Program-made: the position numbers and the translations under genes
Shown here: one piece after another, positions 7,883 to 15,512 of the stretch
How positions within the stretch are numbered: position 1 is the stretch's first letter
Layout of the letters: each line of letters begins with the position of its first letter
Notes under the pieces: model-generated
Database searches by the model: none
Told to the model about the DNA's origin: nothing
The model's input: the letters and a program-made list of their open reading frames with translations, nothing else
NCBI GenBank assembly: GCA_017523185.1
Contig: JAFWXB010000200.1
Coordinates: 1-15,873, forward strand
Direction: 5' to 3'
Source: Lachnospiraceae bacterium
GTDB lineage: Bacteria > Bacillota_A > Clostridia > Lachnospirales > Lachnospiraceae
Length of the DNA: 15,873 bases

Positions 7883-7921
7883 AAAATGCTGTCGTATTTT
7901 TATAATACGATGGCATTTTTT
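7883..7921 (+). terminator. Intrinsic terminator of the HU gene
   Basis: AAAATGCTGTCGTAT (7883-7897) pairs with ATACGATGGCATTTT (about 7905-7919), with two G-T wobbles and a short loop; the 3' arm runs into a T-tract. It lies 75 bp after the HU stop. Confidence 0.85.
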
Positions 7922-7974
7922 ATAATTTGATTAATAAACTCACGTTAAAAATAGGTATAAAATGAGGGAAAAAT

Positions 7975-8217
7975 ATGAGATTAGATAAATTTTTAAAAGT
8001 ATCTCGCTTAATTAAGCGAAGAACTGTTGCAAATGAAGCGTGTGATGCAGGACGTGTAAGCGTGAATGGTAAGCCTGCAAAAGCATCAGTAAATGTAAAA
8101 GTAGGGGATATTATTGAAATTGCCTTTGGACAGAAAACAGTAAAAGTGCGTGTACTTGCAATTGCAGATACAACAAAGAAAGACGAAGCAAAAGATTTAT
8201 TCGAATATGTATCATAA
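7975..8217 (+). CDS. rqcP: RqcP/YabO-type S4-domain RNA-binding protein
   Basis: An 80-residue S4-domain protein (Hsp15/RqcP family). The S4 fold fills the N-terminal part: MRLDKFLKVSRLIKRRTVAN, then GRVSVNGKPAKAS and KVGDIIEI. The C-terminal tail is short and charged. In Bacillus, RqcP (formerly YabO) works with RqcH on stalled 60S-like (50S) subunits in ribosome-associated quality control, where C-terminal alanine tails are added to stalled nascent chains. The length and the position between hup and yabP fit this family. Start ATG 7975 has GAGGGA upstream. No promoter is obvious in the 53 bp after the HU terminator, so expression may depend on partial read-through or an unrecognised promoter. 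rqcH lies outside the window, so the pathway assignment rests on homology. Confidence 0.9.
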   Translation: MRLDKFLKVSRLIKRRTVANEACDAGRVSVNGKPAKASVNVKVGDIIEIAFGQKTVKVRVLAIADTTKKDEAKDLFEYVS

Positions 8218-8223
8218 ATAAGG

Positions 8224-8256
8224 CAACCTCCTAATATGATAGTAGTAAATCATATT
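8224..8256 (+). promoter_or_regulatory. Anti-ribosome-binding-site element and hairpin after rqcP
   Basis: CAACCTCCTA at 8224-8233, six bases after the rqcP stop, is a perfect reverse complement of the yabP ribosome binding region (8440-8449). It runs directly into a hairpin, AATATGAT (8233-8240) with ATCATATT (8249-8256). The hairpin has only a short T-run and is a poor terminator. The rest of the 238-bp gap up to yabP shows no gene. Confidence 0.45.
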
Positions 8257-8439
8257 TCACTATGTTACAACTCTTTTATTATTTATAAAAAATATACAAA
8301 TTGAGTTACTATATTTTGTGAGAAATATCTAATAAAATAGCATATTTATAGTATCTGATTGTTTTATCACTTAAGAATAAAAAGTTGTAAACAGGTGTTA
8401 TATTGAAAAATAGTGCATTTTATATATCAGATGCAAAAA

Positions 8440-8449
8440 TAGGAGGTTG
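8440..8449 (+). promoter_or_regulatory. Ribosome binding site of yabP, sequesterable
   Basis: TAGGAGGTTG carries a full AGGAGG core 9 bases before the yabP ATG. It is exactly complementary to 8224-8233, so a transcript entering from rqcP could hide it in a long-range helix, while a transcript starting closer to yabP could not. Confidence 0.5.
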
Positions 8450-8455
8450 TTTTAA

Positions 8456-8740
8456 ATGGAAGATAAAATAATAAATAAATCGCATAAAATTATGATTACA
8501 AATCGAAAAATAGGAACGTTTACAGGGATTTTGGATGTATTATCTTTTGATATTGCAGAAATTCTTTTGGAGACAGAGCTTGGAATGTTACATATAAAAG
8601 GGAAAGATTTACATGTGAATCGGTTGAATTTAGAAAAGGGAGAGGTTGATATTGAAGGAATGATAGATTCTTTTTCTTATTCACAGCTTCCGACAATGGC
8701 GAAAAAACAAGAAAGTTTTTTTGAGAAACTTTTTCATTAA
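8456..8740 (+). CDS. yabP: Sporulation protein YabP
   Basis: A 94-residue YabP/YqfC-family protein. The family pattern is clear: NRKIGTFTGILDVLSFD at 16-32, an alternating stretch ILLETELGMLHIKGKDLHV at 36-54, LNLEKGEVDIEGMIDSFSY at 57-75, and a C-terminal ESFFEKLF. In Bacillus yabP is expressed in the mother cell under sigma-E and is needed for sporulation, while its relative YqfC is encoded elsewhere; the position between rqcP and divIC makes this one YabP. Start ATG 8456 follows AGGAGG. A weak sigma-E-like pair (ATATT near 8400, TATATATC near 8420) lies upstream but I do not trust it. The usual partner gene yabQ does not follow. Two stop codons stand in tandem at the end. Confidence 0.9.
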   Translation: MEDKIINKSHKIMITNRKIGTFTGILDVLSFDIAEILLETELGMLHIKGKDLHVNRLNLEKGEVDIEGMIDSFSYSQLPTMAKKQESFFEKLFH

Positions 8741-8819
8741 TAGTTGCAAAATAATAAAAAAGCAGTTACAATAGCCAAAAAACAGGTGAAATAAAGCATA
8801 AGAAATTATGAGGTAATTT

Positions 8820-9116
8820 ATGAAAGCAAAAAAACAAAAAAGAAGATTTGATATAGGTACGATTAGTATTATTGTCATTGTATTACTTTTTTTAGGAATC
8901 ATGTCAGTACAGACATACCGATTGAAACAAAAAGATGCACGTTATGCAGAGCGTGAACAGCTTTTAAAAGAACAGTATGCAGAAGAAACACAAAGGTCTG
9001 AGGAATTAAATGAATTAGAAGCCTATACAAATTCTAAAGAATATATCAAAGATAAAGCCAATGAGTTAGGATATGTATTCGAAAATGAGATTATTTTTAA
9101 AGAAAGCGACGAATAA
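8820..9116 (+). CDS. divIC: Septum formation initiator, DivIC/FtsB family
   Basis: A 98-residue single-pass membrane protein of the DivIC/FtsB family. A short Lys/Arg-rich cytoplasmic end (1-9) is followed by a transmembrane helix at about 13-30, then a coiled coil (about 33-67, rich in Glu, Gln and Lys) outside the membrane. The hallmark block YTNSKEYIKDKANELGYV follows at 69-86. The family joins FtsL in the divisome and helps activate septal cell-wall synthesis. The start at 8820 has TGAGG 6 bases upstream. It follows yabP after 79 bp where yabQ would be expected. Transcription ends at the terminator that overlaps the stop codon, so the gene is cut off from spoIIE. Confidence 0.9.
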   Translation: MKAKKQKRRFDIGTISIIVIVLLFLGIMSVQTYRLKQKDARYAEREQLLKEQYAEETQRSEELNELEAYTNSKEYIKDKANELGYVFENEIIFKESDE

Positions 9117-9137
9117 AACAGATTCGTTGCTTTTTTT
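9103..9137 (+). terminator. Intrinsic terminator overlapping the divIC stop codon
   Basis: AAAGCGACGAAT (9103-9114) pairs over 12 bp, with one G-T wobble, with ATTCGTTGCTTT (9122-9133) across a 7-nt loop and leads into a run of seven T. The divIC stop TAA (9114-9116) lies at the loop, so the coding sequence itself forms the 5' arm. Confidence 0.88.
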
Positions 9138-9202
9138 ATCGAAAACTTTCAAAGAAACGCTATGTGATTTTGACAAACTATTTAAAGAAAGCCTTTTATA
9201 AT
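9136..9202 (+). promoter_or_regulatory. Spo0A-type sigma-A promoter of spoIIE with 21-bp spacer
   Basis: TTGACA (9170-9175) and TATAAT (9197-9202) both match consensus perfectly but are 21 bp apart, too far for unaided sigma-A RNA polymerase. Two near-matches to the Spo0A box TTGTCGAA flank or overlap the -35: TTATCGAA (9136-9143) and, inverted, TTTGACAA (9169-9176), each with one mismatch. Bacillus spoIIE has the same long-spacer design and is activated by phosphorylated Spo0A. Confidence 0.72.
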
Positions 9203-9259
9203 CATGGAGAAACTCAACAGATACATTGTTGAGAGAAAATAGGTAATGGAGGTTTTCGT

Positions 9260-11320
9260 ATGAAAGAAAAGCAGGCGACGAGAGGAAAAAGCAGTAAAAA
9301 ATTAAAAAAGAGAAAAAATCCAATAAAAGCGACAAAAGTGATAAAAGAAATTGAACCAACACCATCTTTACAAGAAGCAAAAGCAACAAAAAAAGAAATA
9401 AAGGGAATGTACGAAAAGAAAAAAACGAAGAAAGCAACAATGCAAAAAAATAAACAAGTAACAAAAACAACAATCATAAAAGAATTGATAAAAGGAATTG
9501 TTGTTTTTTTATGCAGTATTATAAGTGTTAAGGGATATTATCCGGTTCTTCCAGCGTATTTTACTGTTTGCAGTATGAAAGGACATGCTTCCATTCTTGT
9601 TATTGGTGGAGCATTTGCAGGAATGTTTTCTTTTTTGGAATTAAATAAAATTGTAAAATATGTGTTTATTTTATTAGTAATTGGAATTGGGATTCGTTTA
9701 TACATATGGGCAAATCGTTCTTGTAATTGTTGGATAGCAGGTGGAATTGCAGGTGCTTCGGTGCTTGCTATGAATTGTGCAGGAACTGCAGTTTGGACAG
9801 AAAATGAGTATGAATTATTTTTAGGTTTATGTGAAGGATTGCTCGTATTTGGATTGTCTGTTTGTATGCATTTTGTGATAAGTTTTCCGGTTCGTGTAGG
9901 GTATCTTTTTTCAGCAAAAAAAGACAAGAGCAAAGAAGAAGCTATGGTAATAGCAGGACCACAAATGGAGCGAATGGAATCGTTTGCGTATGCAGTAAAT
10001 GGATTAGCAGATGCATTTTTGGCCATGAGCCAACCAAAAGAAAATTTAGTTACAGAAGAAGTTAGTCTTTTAGAACAAGAAGTGACAGGAAAATTATGTG
10101 CAAGTTGTGATGGCTGTGCTATTTGTTGGAATGAAAATCGTATGCGTCGTTCGGGTGGTATTCGTGCATTACTTCATGCGGTTGTAAATCATACAACAAA
10201 AGCAGAATTGATGCAACAGCCTTATATTGAAGATTGTGTAAGATATGAGGGTATGGTAGAAGAAGCAATTCAGGCATTTGGTAGATTAGAGTTAAATCAT
10301 GCATGGTATAATCGACTTTTGGAAAATCGTTATGTGATTGCACAGCAATTAGATGCTATGGCAAGTTTTATGGAAGATTGGGCGAAAACACGCATCAATA
10401 TTGATGTAAAAAGCAAGAATTTGATGGCAAACATTGTATATGAAACAAGGGAAAGTGGATTGCTGATTGAAAATTTACATATTTACGAAGAAAACAGACG
10501 TATTTGTATAGAAGCAGATATTGCAAGTAAATGGGATGGTGGAATTCCGATAAGAAATTATATAAAGGCATTGGAAAAAGCCACAAAACGTACCATTCGT
10601 ATTGGAAAAGATACAAAAAATGTTTTAACACAAGAATTTGTACCAATTGTTGCTTATGAAGATACAAAGTATTATGCGTTGCAAGGTATTGCAGCAGAGA
10701 AAAAGCAAGATTCCTTTGTTTCAGGAGATAGTTTTTCCTTTTTCTCTATGGACGATGGAAATTATCATATTTGTTTATCTGATGGAATGGGTTCCGGAAA
10801 TCGTGCAAGTCAGGAAAGTGAAATGGTAGTAGATTTATTGCAAAAATTTATTGAAGCAGGATTTCACAAGGAAGTAGCTATTAAACTTATGAATTCGGCT
10901 ATGGTTTTACAAGGAGAGGATAATTCGTTTTCGACATTGGATTATGCTATGATAGATTTATACAATGGAAATTTAGAATTAATTAAAATTGGTGGTGCAG
11001 CAACATTTATTAAGCGTGGCGAAGACGTAGAATGTATTGATAAGGGAACGCTTCCAACTGGTGCTGATGTCAGACTTGAGATAGAAAGCATAAAAAAAAC
11101 ATTGGAACATGGGGATTTTCTTGTCATGGTTACAGACGGTGTGATAGAATATCTTCGTGTGAAAAATCCAAAAGAAACATTGTGTGATATTATTGCAATG
11201 GTGGAAACTGATAATGCAGGAGTTTTAGCAGAAACAATTTTAGAAGAAGTAAAACTTCGTACACAAGAATATATTGCAGATGATATGACAATACTTGTAA
11301 CAGGAATTTGGGAGAAATAG
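9260..11320 (+). CDS. spoIIE: Stage II sporulation protein E, PP2C-type phosphatase
   Basis: A 686-residue membrane phosphatase. By family knowledge it dephosphorylates the anti-anti-sigma factor SpoIIAA to release sigma-F in the forespore and takes part in polar septation. A Lys-rich, probably disordered N-terminus (1-70) precedes about five or six membrane segments between 72 and 212. The central region holds a cysteine cluster (Cys280, 283, 286, 289). The PP2C domain starts near 485: GDSFS at 489, SDGMGSGNRAS at 507-517 with Asp508, GGAATFIKR at 578-586, VTDGVIEY at 624-631 with Asp626, and DDMTILV at 674-680. All phosphatase motifs are intact. Bacillus SpoIIE is about 827 residues with ten membrane segments, so this one has a reduced membrane part. 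Start ATG 9260 follows GGAGG. tilS starts 2 bp after its stop. Confidence 0.95.
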   Translation: MKEKQATRGKSSKKLKKRKNPIKATKVIKEIEPTPSLQEAKATKKEIKGMYEKKKTKKATMQKNKQVTKTTIIKELIKGIVVFLCSIISVKGYYPVLPAYFTVCSMKGHASILVIGGAFAGMFSFLELNKIVKYVFILLVIGIGIRLYIWANRSCNCWIAGGIAGASVLAMNCAGTAVWTENEYELFLGLCEGLLVFGLSVCMHFVISFPVRVGYLFSAKKDKSKEEAMVIAGPQMERMESFAYAVNGLADAFLAMSQPKENLVTEEVSLLEQEVTGKLCASCDGCAICWNENRMRRSGGIRALLHAVVNHTTKAELMQQPYIEDCVRYEGMVEEAIQAFGRLELNHAWYNRLLENRYVIAQQLDAMASFMEDWAKTRINIDVKSKNLMANIVYETRESGLLIENLHIYEENRRICIEADIASKWDGGIPIRNYIKALEKATKRTIRIGKDTKNVLTQEFVPIVAYEDTKYYALQGIAAEKKQDSFVSGDSFSFFSMDDGNYHICLSDGMGSGNRASQESEMVVDLLQKFIEAGFHKEVAIKLMNSAMVLQGEDNSFSTLDYAMIDLYNGNLELIKIGGAATFIKRGEDVECIDKGTLPTGADVRLEIESIKKTLEHGDFLVMVTDGVIEYLRVKNPKETLCDIIAMVETDNAGVLAETILEEVKLRTQEYIADDMTILVTGIWEK

Positions 11321-11322
11321 GA

Positions 11323-13122
11323 ATGATTCAAAAAGTACAAAAGCAAATAGAAAACATTCAGTTGATAAATGCAAATGATAGAGTAATAGTCGCAGTTTCC
11401 GGTGGAGCAGATTCCGTTTGTTTGTTGCTTATGTTAAGAGAACTAACACAGAAAATAAATTTTTCGTTGGAAGCTATCCATGTTGAGCATGGAATCCGTG
11501 GAATAGAAAGTAAGAAAGATGCTGAATTTGTAGAAAGGTTGTGCGATAAGTTGGAAATTCCATGTCATGTAATTGGAGTAGATGTTCCTGCTTATAGCAA
11601 AAAGAATGGGATTGGAGAAGAAGAATCTGCACGTATTTTGCGTTATAAGGCATTTTCGGATTATGTAAGAGAAAGAAATCAGGCTGAAGATAATGAAAAT
11701 AATATAAAAAAATCAGTAAAATGGGATAAGAAAAATATGATATCTGAATCAGTTCATTCAAATCGTACGAAAATTGCACTTGCACATCATATGGAAGATA
11801 ATGCAGAAACAATATTATTTCAGCTTATTCGAGGCAGTTCCCTTACAGGAATGTGTGGAATTTGTCCAATGCGTACGGATGAAAACGGAATGACGTATAT
11901 TCGACCACTTCTTTGCTTAAGAAGAAAAGAAATTGAGGCTTATTTAAGAGAAAAAGGACAAGAATATTGTACAGATAGTACAAATATGGAAATTCATTAC
12001 AGCAGGAATTACTTAAGAAATGTTATTTTTCCACAATTAAGTACGATAAATTCGCAAGCTGTATTGCATATGAATCAGACAAGTGCATATTTAGCAGAAA
12101 TCCGTGATTATATGGATATACAAGTAAAAGAAGCTTTTTTGAAAATTGTGACAAAGAAAGTAATAAAAGAGCGTGGAAAAGCGAGCGAACAGCTTATTTT
12201 AGATACAAAACAGTTGCAGGCACTTCATATAGCACTTCAAAAAGACATTGCGTATATGGCAATATGTGAGGTTGCAAAAAGTCGAAAAGATATTTCTTTG
12301 GTTCATGTAGAAGATTTGTTAAATTTGTGTCAGTTGCAATCAGGAAAATGGATAGACCTTCCATATAAGATATTAGCAAAAAAAGAATATGATACCATTT
12401 CTTTGCAGAAACAAGAAGGTTGTGATGTGTTAAAGAACGTAACATGGGAAAAACCGGTCATTACGATTTCAAAAGAAGCATTAGACGAATGTTATCATAC
12501 AGGAAATTGTTTGCAAATTCCTCTAGTAAAAGAAAATGAAATGATTTCCATTCGTGTAGTTCCATATAAGAAAAGTCAATGGATATTAGAAAATACTACA
12601 AGTGATTTTTTTATAGGAGATACACAAAAAAATGAAGTTAAAATAAGTAATAAAATAGATGTAGAGCAAACAAATGTATCAAATGGTTGTGTAGAAAAAA
12701 AGAAAGATGTTTTTGTATCAGATATGATACAAAAAGATACTATGGAATTAAAAAATAAGATACAAGAAGAAACAAATATAGTGCTATATGAAAATAATTT
12801 AGATAAAAAAAATAGAGATTTCCTTAAAATTCCGAAAAAAACATATACGAAATGGCTTGATTATGATAAGATAAAACAAGGTTTTTGTATACGAACACGA
12901 CAAATGGGAGATTATTTCATTAGTGATACAAATGGACACCGTAAAAAATTAAAACAATATCTGATTGATGAAAAAATTCCTGCTTCTCAAAGAGATAGCT
13001 TGTGGCTTTTGACACAAGATTCTTTGGTACTTTGGCTTGTTGGTGGACGTATTAGCGAACACTTAAAAATCACAAATAACACAAACACAATTATTGAGAT
13101 TGCGTACAATGGAGGAAGATAA
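11323..13122 (+). CDS. tilS: tRNA(Ile)-lysidine synthase with two low-complexity insertions
   Basis: A 599-residue TilS. It uses ATP and lysine to convert C34 of the CAU-anticodon tRNA-Ile to lysidine, so that the tRNA reads AUA and is charged with isoleucine. The PP-loop SGGADS is at residues 26-31, VEHGIRG at 54-60, HHMEDNAET at 155-163, and RPLLCLRRKEI at 194-204. The C-terminal TilS domain lies at about 518-597 (RTRQMGDYF, KKLKQYLIDEKIPASQRD, VGGRISEH). Usual length is about 450-480; the excess comes from two Asn/Lys/Glu-rich insertions at about 115-148 and 423-503. All core motifs are kept, so it is probably active. ATG 11323 is chosen because GGGAG lies 8 bases upstream; an in-frame TTG at 11308 inside spoIIE is less likely. 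It is translationally close to spoIIE and hpt. In Bacillus, TilS and HprT together stimulate ftsH transcription. Confidence 0.93.
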   Translation: MIQKVQKQIENIQLINANDRVIVAVSGGADSVCLLLMLRELTQKINFSLEAIHVEHGIRGIESKKDAEFVERLCDKLEIPCHVIGVDVPAYSKKNGIGEEESARILRYKAFSDYVRERNQAEDNENNIKKSVKWDKKNMISESVHSNRTKIALAHHMEDNAETILFQLIRGSSLTGMCGICPMRTDENGMTYIRPLLCLRRKEIEAYLREKGQEYCTDSTNMEIHYSRNYLRNVIFPQLSTINSQAVLHMNQTSAYLAEIRDYMDIQVKEAFLKIVTKKVIKERGKASEQLILDTKQLQALHIALQKDIAYMAICEVAKSRKDISLVHVEDLLNLCQLQSGKWIDLPYKILAKKEYDTISLQKQEGCDVLKNVTWEKPVITISKEALDECYHTGNCLQIPLVKENEMISIRVVPYKKSQWILENTTSDFFIGDTQKNEVKISNKIDVEQTNVSNGCVEKKKDVFVSDMIQKDTMELKNKIQEETNIVLYENNLDKKNRDFLKIPKKTYTKWLDYDKIKQGFCIRTRQMGDYFISDTNGHRKKLKQYLIDEKIPASQRDSLWLLTQDSLVLWLVGGRISEHLKITNNTNTIIEIAYNGGR

Positions 13123-13123
13123 C

Positions 13124-13669
13124 ATGGATTACTCAAAGAAACACAAAATTTCTGTATATTTAACAGAAGAACAATTAAACAAAAGAATTGCAGAAATCGG
13201 TGCAGAAATTACAAAACGCTTTCAAGGCGAATCTGTATATTTAGTTTGTATTTTAAAAGGTTCTATCTTTTTTACAACAGAACTTGCAAAAAGAATTGAA
13301 CTTCCAATGAACATTGATTTTATGTCTGTATCAAGTTATGGTGCACAGACAATTTCTTCCGGTGTAGTAAATGTAAAACAAGATTTATCCGGTTCTATTG
13401 AAGGTGAAAATGTAATTGTTGTAGAAGATATTATTGATACCGGAAATACATTAAGCCGTTTGCTTCAATTATTTAAAAGCAGAAATCCAAAAACATTAAC
13501 ATTGTGTGCACTTTTGGATAAACCGGAACGACGTCAAGTAGATGATGTTATTGTAGATTATACAGGATTTGTGATTCCAGATAAATTTATTGTGGGATAC
13601 GGTCTGGATTATGACCAAAGATATCGTAATCTTCCTTATATTGGATTTGTGGAAGGTGAACAGGAGTAA
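13124..13669 (+). CDS. hpt: Hypoxanthine-guanine phosphoribosyltransferase
   Basis: A 181-residue purine salvage enzyme that makes IMP or GMP from hypoxanthine or guanine and PRPP in the cytoplasm. The PRPP-binding loop is [16 protein letters not shown] (99-114). ILKGS (43-47) forms the pyrophosphate-binding loop, and [10 protein letters not shown] (71-80) is the flexible loop. The base-binding end has [18 protein letters not shown] (145-162) and YRNLPYIGF. Length is standard. ATG 13124 is chosen because GGAGGA at 13111-13116 is 7 bases upstream; an ATG at 13109 lies ahead of that site. It starts 1 bp after the tilS stop, so the two are translationally coupled. Its end sets the context for the odd ftsH start. 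Confidence 0.96.
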   Translation: MDYSKKHKISVYLTEEQLNKRIAEIGAEITKRFQGESVYLVCILKGSIFFTTELAKRIELPMNIDFMSVSSYGAQTISSGVVNVKQDLSGSIEGENVIVVEDIIDTGNTLSRLLQLFKSRNPKTLTLCALLDKPERRQVDDVIVDYTGFVIPDKFIVGYGLDYDQRYRNLPYIGFVEGEQE

Positions 13670-15512
13670 AAGGAGATATAAATTAAATACAAAGAAAAGT
13701 AAGAACAATGGTTTTTCAGGATTTGGAACATATGCATTACTTGTCCTTTTAGTTGTTTTAATATGGTATGGAATGACAGGTAATACAAAGGGAAATTCCT
13801 ACACAAGAGCAGAATTTGAAGTTGCTTTACAAACAGGTAAAGTATCTGCTGTAAAAGTAATACAAAACAGAGAAGTTCCAACAGGTAGCGTACAGATTTT
13901 CTTTAACGATAAAACATCGAAATTATTATATACGTCAGATGTAAATGATATTCAAACACTTATGAATACGTATGGATTTGGCAATTATACTTGTGAAGAT
14001 GTACCTGAAGAAAGTTGGATAATGATATTACTTCCATATCTGTTAATTTTTGGTGCATTTTTTATTTTGTTTGTTATTATGAATAATAATGCAGCAGCAC
14101 AAAGTGGTGGAAGTAAAATGATGAATTTTGGAAAAAGTCGTGCAAAACTTTCCACAGATGAACATAAGAATGTAAGTTTTAAAAATGTAGCAGGTCTTTC
14201 TGAGGAAAAAGAAGAATTGGAAGAAATTGTAGATTTTCTTCGTTCTCCAAAGAAATATACACAACTTGGTGCAAGGATTCCAAAAGGGGTACTTCTTGTA
14301 GGACCTCCGGGAACAGGTAAAACATTACTTGCAAAAGCAGTAGCAGGAGAAGCAGGTGTCCCATTTTTTAGTATTTCCGGCTCTGATTTTGTAGAAATGT
14401 TTGTTGGTGTTGGTGCATCTCGTGTAAGAGATTTATTTGAAGATGCGAAAAAAAATGCACCTTGTATCGTATTTATTGATGAAATTGACGCTGTAGCAAG
14501 ACGACGTGGTACAGGTATGGGTGGTGGACATGATGAACGTGAACAGACATTAAACCAAATGCTTGTAGAAATGGATGGTTTTGGTGTAAATGAAGGCATT
14601 ATTGTTATGGCAGCAACAAATCGTGTAGATATTTTAGACCCTGCTATTATGCGTCCGGGACGTTTTGACCGTAAAATTGTAGTAGGCAGACCTGACGTAG
14701 GTGGTCGTGAAGAAATTTTAAATGTACATGCAAAAAATAAGCCATTAGGTGATGATGTGGATTTAAAACAAATTGCACAAACTACAGCAGGTTTTACAGG
14801 GGCAGATTTGGAAAACCTTTTAAATGAGGCTGCTATTACAACAGCAAGAGAAAATCGTGCATTTATTACACAAGCAGATATTCGAAAATCTTTTGTAAGA
14901 GTAGGTATTGGTGCAGAAAAGAAAAGTCGAATTATTTCTGATAAAGAAAAACGTATTACTGCATATCACGAAGCAGGGCATGCAATTTTATTCCATCTCT
15001 TGCCGGATGTAGGACCTGTTTATACAGTATCTATCATTCCAACAGGAGCAGGGGCAGCAGGTTATACAATGCCACTTCCGGAAAAAGACGAAATGTTTAA
15101 TTCCAAAGGTCGTATGATACAGGAAATTATTGTAGGGCTTGGTGGTCGTGTTGCAGAAGAATTGATTTTTGATGATGTGACAACAGGAGCTTCTCAAGAT
15201 ATTAAACAGGCAACAAGACTTGCAAAAGATATGGTAACGAAATATGGTATGTCTGAAAATATTGGTTTAATCTGTTATAGTGATGATGATAACGAAGTAT
15301 TTATTGGACGTGACTTAGCACATACAAGAAGTTATAGCGAAGGCGTAGCAGCTGCAATTGATGCAGAAGTAAAACAGATAATTGATGATGCTTATGCAAA
15401 AGCAAAACAGATGATAATTGAAAAGCAAGATATTTTAGAACGCTGTGCACAACTTCTTTTAGAAAAAGAAAAGATTTCCAGAGAAGAATTTGAAGCGTTA
15501 TTTGAAGAATAA
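13656..15512 (+). CDS. ftsH: ATP-dependent zinc metalloprotease FtsH
   Basis: A membrane AAA+ protease that degrades damaged membrane proteins and unstable regulators. Counted from GTG 13656 it has 618 residues. Two membrane helices lie at about 24-40 and 120-142 with an external domain between them. Walker A GPPGTGKT is at 216-223 and Walker B VFIDEID at 272-278. The second region of homology is [19 protein letters not shown] at 321-339. The zinc site is HEAGH at 438-442, with Asp515 in TGASQDIKQ as third ligand. It ends in a C-terminal helical region and EALFEE. The start is uncertain. The only good ribosome binding site (AAAGGAGAT, 13669-13677) is followed at the right distance by TTA in frame, not by a start codon. 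GTG 13656 is the nearest in-frame canonical option and overlaps hpt by 14 bp, with GGAAGG too close to help. The next in-frame ATG would remove the first membrane helix. Confidence 0.93.
   Translation: MNRSKRRYKLNTKKSKNNGFSGFGTYALLVLLVVLIWYGMTGNTKGNSYTRAEFEVALQTGKVSAVKVIQNREVPTGSVQIFFNDKTSKLLYTSDVNDIQTLMNTYGFGNYTCEDVPEESWIMILLPYLLIFGAFFILFVIMNNNAAAQSGGSKMMNFGKSRAKLSTDEHKNVSFKNVAGLSEEKEELEEIVDFLRSPKKYTQLGARIPKGVLLVGPPGTGKTLLAKAVAGEAGVPFFSISGSDFVEMFVGVGASRVRDLFEDAKKNAPCIVFIDEIDAVARRRGTGMGGGHDEREQTLNQMLVEMDGFGVNEGIIVMAATNRVDILDPAIMRPGRFDRKIVVGRPDVGGREEILNVHAKNKPLGDDVDLKQIAQTTAGFTGADLENLLNEAAITTARENRAFITQADIRKSFVRVGIGAEKKSRIISDKEKRITAYHEAGHAILFHLLPDVGPVYTVSIIPTGAGAAGYTMPLPEKDEMFNSKGRMIQEIIVGLGGRVAEELIFDDVTTGASQDIKQATRLAKDMVTKYGMSENIGLICYSDDDNEVFIGRDLAHTRSYSEGVAAAIDAEVKQIIDDAYAKAKQMIIEKQDILERCAQLLLEKEKISREEFEALFEE
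13669..13685 (+). promoter_or_regulatory. Strong ribosome binding site without a canonical start codon
   Basis: AAAGGAGAT after the hpt stop is followed in the ftsH frame by TAT AAA TTA AAT ACA, with no ATG, GTG or TTG. TTA at 13683-13685 is at ideal distance and one transition from TTG. ATA at 13678 and ATT at 13682 are out of frame and reach stops at once. Confidence 0.5.

Noticed and set aside
8398..8430. Sigma-E-like promoter before yabP (ATATT near 8400, TATATATC near 8420)
   Set aside because: yabP should be sigma-E dependent by analogy with Bacillus, but the -10 lacks the usual CATA start, so the site is too weak to annotate.
9066..9477. Reverse-strand frames opposite the start of spoIIE coding for Phe/Leu-rich proteins
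   Set aside because: They mirror the Lys-rich coding strand of spoIIE and have no independent signals.
13590..13655. ftsH starting at ATG 13590 inside hpt
   Set aside because: The added residues are a second-frame reading of the conserved hpt C-terminus, there is no ribosome binding site, and FtsH proteins do not have such an extension.
13985..14599. Reverse-strand frame of 204 codons opposite ftsH
   Set aside because: It lies wholly within the conserved AAA+ coding region of ftsH and has no recognisable family.
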